From Pirellulaceae bacterium (GTDB taxonomy: Bacteria; Planctomycetota; Planctomycetia; Pirellulales; Pirellulaceae), in the NCBI GenBank assembly GCA_030744095.1, contig JASLRF010000340.1, positions 1 to 9,611 of the forward strand: a DNA stretch of 9,611 nt, read 5' to 3'. The notes beneath the pieces are model-generated. The model searched no databases. It worked only from the letters and a program-made list of their open reading frames with translations, and was not told the DNA's origin. The position numbers were made by a program, and so were the translations under genes. This document shows, in pieces, positions 6,688 to 9,611 of the stretch. How positions within the stretch are numbered: position 1 is the stretch's first letter; every line of letters starts with the position of its first letter.

Positions 6688-6821
6688 CTTGAACCATCGG
6701 ATGAACCCGACGTGGGCTCGCCCTCGCGCGCTGCCGACGCGGTTTCCTTCGTTTGCGTTTTTTTGGCCATTCATCGTTTTCTCGCTTGGCCCGCCCACGC
6801 GGGTTATCCGTAACGTTATCT
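6688..6821 (+). repeat. attC: attC3 recombination site
   Basis: R'' is CTTGAAC (6688-6694) and R' is GTTATCT (6815-6821). The inner arms are CGGATGAACCCGACGTGGGC (6698-6717) and GCCCACGCGGGTTATCCG (6793-6810): 18 bases pair perfectly, leaving two extrahelical bases (G6703 and A6710 by this alignment) on the left arm, as in canonical attC. Spacers CAT and TAAC separate the arms from the boxes. The loop of 75 bases makes this the longest attC in the window, VCR-like in size. The sequence between the arms carries no gene. Confidence 0.85.
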
Positions 6822-6835
6822 GGCTCAAGTGAATC

Positions 6836-7384
6836 ATGATCTTCACCGTTTCTCAACTGGAGCGTATCGCGGCATGGAAACCCGCTGACGAGCGTCTTGC
6901 ATGCGACGATCCAATTGAACGACACATCCAACCAGCAGTTTCCGCGTTAACATCGCGGCGTTGGCAATGTCATGTCGTCGATGACGGCAGGCTCAGCACT
7001 TACTATTCGATCGCGATTCACCCATCTCCCAAGAGTCCTCCGGAATTACTTTCCCCCCCTTTCACACCATACAAGGGTGATGCCCTTCTGATATATCTAT
7101 GCCTGAAGTTCCCTGTCGGCGTAATTGGTCCCACATCAATTGTTGACGAACCAAATTTCTTTACCGCCCGACCCCTGGATTTGAATTCGATTATCACTCC
7201 CGTCAAACACGTCAGCGCTGCCGTTGATGACGTTTTAGACGTGTTCGATGAATCCATCTATCGTTTTCTCAACGATGTGGAGCTGTCACAACGGCTCCCA
7301 CCACATGTTGCTCCCAACGAATACTGTCTTTGCGATGAACCGTGGGATCGCGTGTTTCACGTACTCTTTGCAAACACTGATTAA
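6836..7384 (+). CDS. Cassette 4: hypothetical protein
   Basis: The 182-aa product is not recognised. It starts 20 bases after the cassette boundary at 6816, with only a weak AAGTGA ahead of the ATG. Visible traits are an N-terminal helix (VSQLERIAAWKPADE), a segment WQCHVVDDGRLSTYYSIAIH, a proline-rich turn (PSPKSPPELLSPPFTP), one hydrophobic strand pair (ALLIYLCLKFPVGVIGP) and an acidic helix (VDDVLDVFDESIYRFL). The end has two cysteines (YCLCDEPWD). There is no signal peptide and no clear transmembrane span. It is flanked by attC3 and attC4 and has no operon partner. The composition looks like a folded cytosolic protein; no function is proposed. Confidence 0.75.
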   Translation: MIFTVSQLERIAAWKPADERLACDDPIERHIQPAVSALTSRRWQCHVVDDGRLSTYYSIAIHPSPKSPPELLSPPFTPYKGDALLIYLCLKFPVGVIGPTSIVDEPNFFTARPLDLNSIITPVKHVSAAVDDVLDVFDESIYRFLNDVELSQRLPPHVAPNEYCLCDEPWDRVFHVLFANTD

Positions 7385-7439
7385 TTCAAGACAATTGCAA
7401 CGAACCAATCGCCACCGAATTTTGTACTCAAAAAAGGCC

Positions 7440-7530
7440 AGATAACAAAACGCTCAACCCGAGTTGCCGATCACGGGCATTTTGAAATGGATGCTCGCTC
7501 GCGGCAACCGGGTCAGCTTGAACGTTCTGT
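7440..7530 (+). repeat. attC: attC4 recombination site
   Basis: R'' AGATAAC (7440-7446, preceded by CC) is a perfect 9-base complement of the cassette 4 start GTTATCTGG (6815-6823). Arms GCTCAACCCGAGTTGCCG (7452-7469) and CGGCAACCGGGTCAGC (7502-7517) pair with an extrahelical A, plus one mismatch and one extra base. R' is GTTCTGT (7524-7530), which starts cassette 5. The loop is about 32 bases. Confidence 0.85.
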
Positions 7531-7546
7531 GCAATAGGATTCTCGG

Positions 7547-8023
7547 ATGCCTCGTGTTTACGTCGAAACAACGATCATCGGCTATCTTGCATCCCGCCCG
7601 CGCAACGACGTGATATTCCAGGCGCGCCAGGAACTAACTCGAATGTGGCGGGATGCTCGGCGAGAGCAATATGAAATTGTCGTGTCTCAGTTGGTGCTCG
7701 ACGAGGCCAGCGCCGGCGACGAAGCGGCAGCGGCGGAAAGACTTGCATTCCTCATTGACATTCCGTTATTGGACATCACTGATCCCCGAATTGATCCCAT
7801 TGCCGACGCCTTGCTCGCCGCTCACCTGCTACCGGCGAAGGCCCGCTCGGATGCCCAACATGTCGCAACCGCAACCGTGCATGGTGTAGAATACCTGATG
7901 ACCTGGAACTGTAAGCACATCGCGAATGCAGCAATTCTCCCAAACGTATACCGACTGCTCACGGATCTTGGATATTCGCCACCTTTGATCGTGACACCGG
8001 AGGAGTTCTCCGAAAATGTCTAG
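7547..8023 (+). CDS. Cassette 5a: PIN-domain (VapC-like) toxin
   Basis: The 158-aa product resembles PIN-domain ribonucleases of type II toxin-antitoxin systems, which cleave RNA with a cluster of acidic residues binding Mg2+ or Mn2+. Candidate active-site residues are Glu7 (VYVETTIIGYL, where many VapC proteins have Asp), Glu53 (VLDEAS), Asp102 (KARSDAQHVATA) and Asn121 in LMTWNCKHI, a pattern typical of this PIN subfamily. An RBS, AGGA, lies 7 bases before the ATG, and the start is 22 bases inside the cassette. It overlaps the next small gene by 8 bp, so the two are coupled. Toxin-antitoxin cassettes are common in chromosomal integrons and are thought to stabilise arrays. Here the presumed toxin comes first. 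The PIN call is firm; toxicity is inferred. Confidence 0.85.
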   Translation: MPRVYVETTIIGYLASRPRNDVIFQARQELTRMWRDARREQYEIVVSQLVLDEASAGDEAAAAERLAFLIDIPLLDITDPRIDPIADALLAAHLLPAKARSDAQHVATATVHGVEYLMTWNCKHIANAAILPNVYRLLTDLGYSPPLIVTPEEFSENV

Positions 8024-8213
8024 CCGTGTCTACGAAGATCCCATCGTCACTGAAATCCACGCCATCCGCGACAAGATGGTCGCAGACTGCGATGGTGACC
8101 ACCTGAAACTAATGCAGGAAATCCGCGAGCATCAAAAGAAAACGTGCCGAAGGGTCATATCCGCCCCCGTGGTCGTGCAAAGCACAGAACAATCGGATGA
8201 ACCGGAGCGATAA
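8016..8213 (+). CDS. Cassette 5b: small protein, probable antitoxin
   Basis: The 65-aa product contains YEDPIVTEIHAIRDKMVADCDGD then HLKLMQEIREHQKKTCRR. This DPIV-E-(V/I)-IRD-hydrophobic-A pattern with a following amphipathic helix is the type of small partner often encoded beside PIN toxins of this kind. It would bind and neutralise the toxin; that role is inferred from the 8-bp overlap with the PIN gene and from recollection of such pairs. GGAGGAG lies 10 bases upstream, inside the toxin gene. The last ten codons run into attC5: the R'' box and left arm encode the C-terminal tail TEQSDEPER. Confidence 0.7.
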   Translation: MSSRVYEDPIVTEIHAIRDKMVADCDGDHLKLMQEIREHQKKTCRRVISAPVVVQSTEQSDEPER

Positions 8214-8271
8214 ACGCCGTATGCGTTTGCTTGCAGGTCTTCTCATCGCCCGGTTATCCCCAGCGTTCTGT
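8184..8271 (+). repeat. attC: attC5 recombination site
   Basis: R'' ACAGAAC (8184-8190, preceded by GC) is a perfect 9-base complement of the cassette 5 start GTTCTGTGC (7524-7532). Arms GGATGAACCGGAGCGAT (8195-8211) and ATCGCCCGGTTATCC (8245-8259) pair with two extrahelical bases. R' is GTTCTGT (8265-8271), identical to the R' of attC4. The antitoxin reading frame ends inside the left arm. Confidence 0.85.
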
Positions 8272-8315
8272 CGAAAGTCAGTCGCTCAGCAATTCAAACA
8301 AGGAAGGAGGCGATA

Positions 8316-8711
8316 ATGTCTGAAACGCTTTCCGTAACGAGGGATGGCTACGAAAAGTTCGCGCTAGCCTTTCAAGTCGTGCAAATCGCTGATCTCAATG
8401 AGACTCTCAAGGAGAACGGAATTACTGACAAGGAGCTACGGCGGGAGATTTGCGCAAGGCATCTGTTCGGGATAGGCAATTTTCTTGATCAATACTGGTT
8501 CGAGGCGGAAGGCAACAAGGTTTACCCGATGCTGAGCTTTTCCGAACGCTTCATTGATATTGATACTGATCTGAGTACTTCTGGCACTCACTATATCAAG
8601 GATGGGTGCGCTTTCCATGAATCTGCATTTGGCAACGTGGATTACTTCTTCGACGAACTGGACGAAGATGCGGCACGCATTCCGCGCGATGCATACGAGG
8701 ACGACGACTGA
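8316..8711 (+). CDS. Cassette 6: hypothetical acidic protein
   Basis: The 131-aa product is not recognised. A strong RBS, AAGGAGG, lies 7 bases before the ATG, which is 50 bases into the cassette. The N-terminal half reads as helices (GYEKFALAFQVVQIADLNETL, DKELRREICARHLFGIGNFL). Then comes a region with an aromatic-rich strand (DQYWFEAEGNKVYPMLSFSE) and a long acidic tail (VDYFFDELDEDAARI, AYEDDD). No signal peptide or membrane span is seen. It stands alone between attC5 and attC6. It shares with the cassette 1 product a small size and acidic C-terminus, but I see no alignable similarity between them. Confidence 0.8.
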   Translation: MSETLSVTRDGYEKFALAFQVVQIADLNETLKENGITDKELRREICARHLFGIGNFLDQYWFEAEGNKVYPMLSFSERFIDIDTDLSTSGTHYIKDGCAFHESAFGNVDYFFDELDEDAARIPRDAYEDDD

Positions 8712-8765
8712 AAGAGACGAAGGTCGTCAATCTGCTGGTTCAAACCGGTTACACAAACAAATTCG

Positions 8766-8856
8766 ACAGAACATGGTGGATGCACGGGAGACCTCGGCGC
8801 TGCCCGGCTCGGAGTCGACTTCTTCTCCTCGGTCCTCGTGATCCAGAACGTTCCAC
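8766..8856 (+). repeat. attC: attC6 recombination site
   Basis: R'' ACAGAAC (8766-8772, preceded by CG) complements the cassette 6 start GTTCTGTCG (8265-8273) over 9 bases. Arms GGATGCACG (8778-8786) and CGTGATCC (8837-8844) pair with one extrahelical G. Spacers are 5 bases on each side. R' is GTTCCAC (8850-8856), which would begin cassette 7. The stem continues less regularly with GGAGACC against GGTCCTC. Confidence 0.75.
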
Positions 8857-8876
8857 CAAACGGCAGCGTGAATAGA

Positions 8877-8898
8877 GGACCACGAAGAGCACGAAGAT
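8877..8898 (+). repeat. CACGAAG-type repeat, left of GxxExxY gene
   Basis: The sequence has ACCACGAAG followed by AGCACGAAG, two units of a 9-base CACGAAG motif immediately before the ATG at 8899. Its inverted counterpart lies just after the gene's stop at 9272-9302. Confidence 0.7.
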
Positions 8899-9270
8899 AT
8901 GGAGTTCGACGATCTTTCGAGTCGTGTGATCGGTTGTGCCATCCAAGTCCATCGCGAACTCGGACCGGGCTTGCTCGAATCTAGCTACGAACAGTGCCTG
9001 GCACATGAGCTCAAGTTGAACGGTATTGCATTTCAACTCCAACACCCGCAACCAGTCCAGTAAAAAGGGATCCGACTGGACTGTGGCTACCGACTTGATG
9101 TACTCGTGGAAAATAGACTCATCGTGGAACTGAAGAGCGTGGACGAGATCAAACGTATCCACGAGGCACAACTGTTGACTTATATGAAACTGGCCGAGGT
9201 GAAGATCGGTTTGCTGATGAACTTTAACGTCACCACTCTGAAGGACGGCATCAGACGTTTCGCCCTCTGA
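8899..9270 (+). pseudogene. GxxExxY protein gene with an in-frame premature stop
   Basis: Reading from ATG 8899, the frame gives MEFDDLSSRVIGCAIQVHRE, then LGPGLLESSYEQ carrying the GxxExxY signature at residues 24-30. It meets TAA at 9061-9063 (codon 55). After the stop, the same frame continues without a gap as [25 protein letters not shown], a middle segment [20 protein letters not shown] and RRFAL up to TGA at 9268-9270. The expected total is 123 residues, the family's normal size. The second half has a PDDEXK nuclease-like pattern: Asp67, then Glu77-x-Lys79. Relatives have Tyr at the stop position (QYKGIRLD), so a single change of TAT or TAC to TAA accounts for it. A read error or reassignment cannot be excluded. 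The gene lies at the beginning of putative cassette 7. Confidence 0.85.
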
Positions 9271-9271
9271 T

Positions 9272-9302
9272 GTCTTCGTGCTCTTCGTGTCCTTCGTGGT
9301 GG
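9272..9302 (-). repeat. CACGAAG-type repeat, right of GxxExxY gene
   Basis: Read on the minus strand it contains three CACGAAG units in a row (CCACGAAGGACACGAAGAGC then ACGAAGAC). It is the inverted counterpart of 8877-8898 and begins one base after the GxxExxY stop codon. Confidence 0.7.
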
Positions 9303-9390
9303 TTTACCGCCTCTGTCGGTGGCTAGATTGTTGGTCTTGAAATATCGCTGAACACGGTATGATGGTCGGAAGTAAAGAAGGCGTACACAA

Positions 9391-9460
9391 TTTGATGCAG
9401 CCGAGCGGCGGTCTGCGTCGCAACTAAACTCAAAGCCGGTATCCGCCGCCGGCTGATCAA
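9391..9460 (+). repeat. attC-like stem-loop without recognisable core boxes
   Basis: The left arm TTTGATGCAGCCGAGCGGCG (from 9391) pairs with CCGCCGCCGGCTGATCAA (9443-9460). The inner part CAGCCG-(A)-GCGGCGG is perfect except for an extrahelical A, and a second extrahelical G lies further out. This is the stem style of the attC sites in this window, but no GTT-type R' box follows and no AAC-type R'' precedes it. It may be a decayed attC or a regulatory hairpin before the DinB-like gene. The rest of 9303-9390 shows nothing I can name. Confidence 0.45.
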
Positions 9461-9522
9461 TGACTTTATCGAGCTCAGCCCTCCTGAAGGTCAAGGAAAC
9501 GCGAAACTCGGAAACTATCCAA

Positions 9523-9611
9523 ATGCAATTGACGGACAAGATAGCAAAGCACCTCAGAGACATCCACTTCGGCGGAAACTGGACTGCGTCAAACCTAAAA
9601 GACAAGCTGGC
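9523..9611 (+). CDS. DinB-like family protein, N-terminal fragment
   Basis: The visible residues are MQLTDKIAKHLRDIHFGGNW followed by TASNLKDKLA, running off the window. The pattern IAKHLRD-hydrophobic-HFGGNWT-x-NLKD is, from recollection, the start of a DinB/DUF1572-type four-helix protein, often metal-binding and of unknown role. I chose ATG 9523 because homologs begin shortly before this motif; an in-frame ATG at 9460 would add 21 residues (MTLSSSALLKVKETRNSETI and Q) overlapping the stem-loop. Upstream GGAA at 9511-9514 is a weak RBS. Whether it is another cassette or flanking chromosome cannot be told from the window. Confidence 0.65.
   Translation, partial: MQLTDKIAKHLRDIHFGGNWTASNLKDKL

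Larger units (their letters stand above)
4266..6815. mobile_element. Cassette 3: IS91-family element occupying an integron cassette
   Basis: Two minus-strand genes, a tyrosine recombinase and a Y1/HUH transposase, form an IS91-type unit filling the interval between attC2 and attC3. The cassette starts TTCAAG (4266) and its own R'' is CTTGAAC (6688-6694), a perfect 7-base complement. Extended, GTTCAAGAAGCC (4265-4276) and GGCTTACTTGAAC (6682-6694) make a 12-13 bp inverted repeat that could equally be IS ends. Only 276 bases lie beyond the transposase stop and about 90 before the integrase start. IS91 elements move by rolling-circle replication and typically insert beside GTTC or CTTG without target duplication. 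The true IS ends (terIS near 6687, oriIS near 4272) are estimates. A 276-base stretch (4272-4547) downstream of the transposase holds no convincing gene. Confidence 0.75.

Noticed and set aside
9124..9130. GTGGAAC, exactly the R'' expected for cassette 7 (GTTCCAC)
   Set aside because: It lies in the conserved VELK codons of the GxxExxY gene, with no paired arms or R' box downstream.

Overview
The window carries a chromosomal-type integron. An integron integrase gene (intI) faces an attI-like region, which is followed by an array of small gene cassettes separated by attC recombination sites. The host looks like a planctomycete. This rests on recollection of family style (GxxExxY gene flanked by CACGAAG repeats, a DinB-like protein with HFGGNWT, IS91 element carrying its own tyrosine recombinase) and not on a marker gene, so it is tentative.

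Left edge (1-1202): ordinary metabolic genes on the + strand. These are the last 28 codons of a fumarylacetoacetate hydrolase-family gene and a complete malate/L-lactate dehydrogenase-type (Ldh2) oxidoreductase. intI (1275-2609, - strand) converges on them. Its product has all tyrosine recombinase catalytic residues, the IntI-specific insertion, and about 110 extra N-terminal residues.

attI region (about 2690-2813): a candidate cassette promoter, two 24-bp direct repeats that are themselves palindromic, and the first core site GTTATGC. Six attC sites follow at 3294-3396, 4216-4271, 6688-6821, 7440-7530, 8184-8271 and 8766-8856. They were recognised because each cassette's first bases (after G in GTT) are complementary to the R'' box at that same cassette's end, and because the inner L''/L' arms pair with one or two extrahelical bases. 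The cassettes are: 1, an acidic orphan protein; 2, a TPR-like protein; 3, an IS91-family element with transposase and integrase in reverse orientation, filling the whole cassette; 4, an orphan 182-aa protein; 5, a PIN-domain toxin with a small overlapping partner (probable toxin-antitoxin pair); 6, an orphan acidic 131-aa protein. Cassette 7 starts at 8851 and holds a GxxExxY gene broken by one in-frame stop.

Right edge (9271-9611): repeats, a strong attC-like stem with no recognisable core boxes, and the start of a DinB-like gene running off the window. The working model is that IntI captures cassettes at attI and a promoter near attI reads into the first cassettes. Most cassettes also carry their own ribosome binding site, and the toxin-antitoxin cassette would help to stabilise the array. 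The least ordinary points are the IS91-type element occupying exactly one cassette and the repeat architecture of attI.
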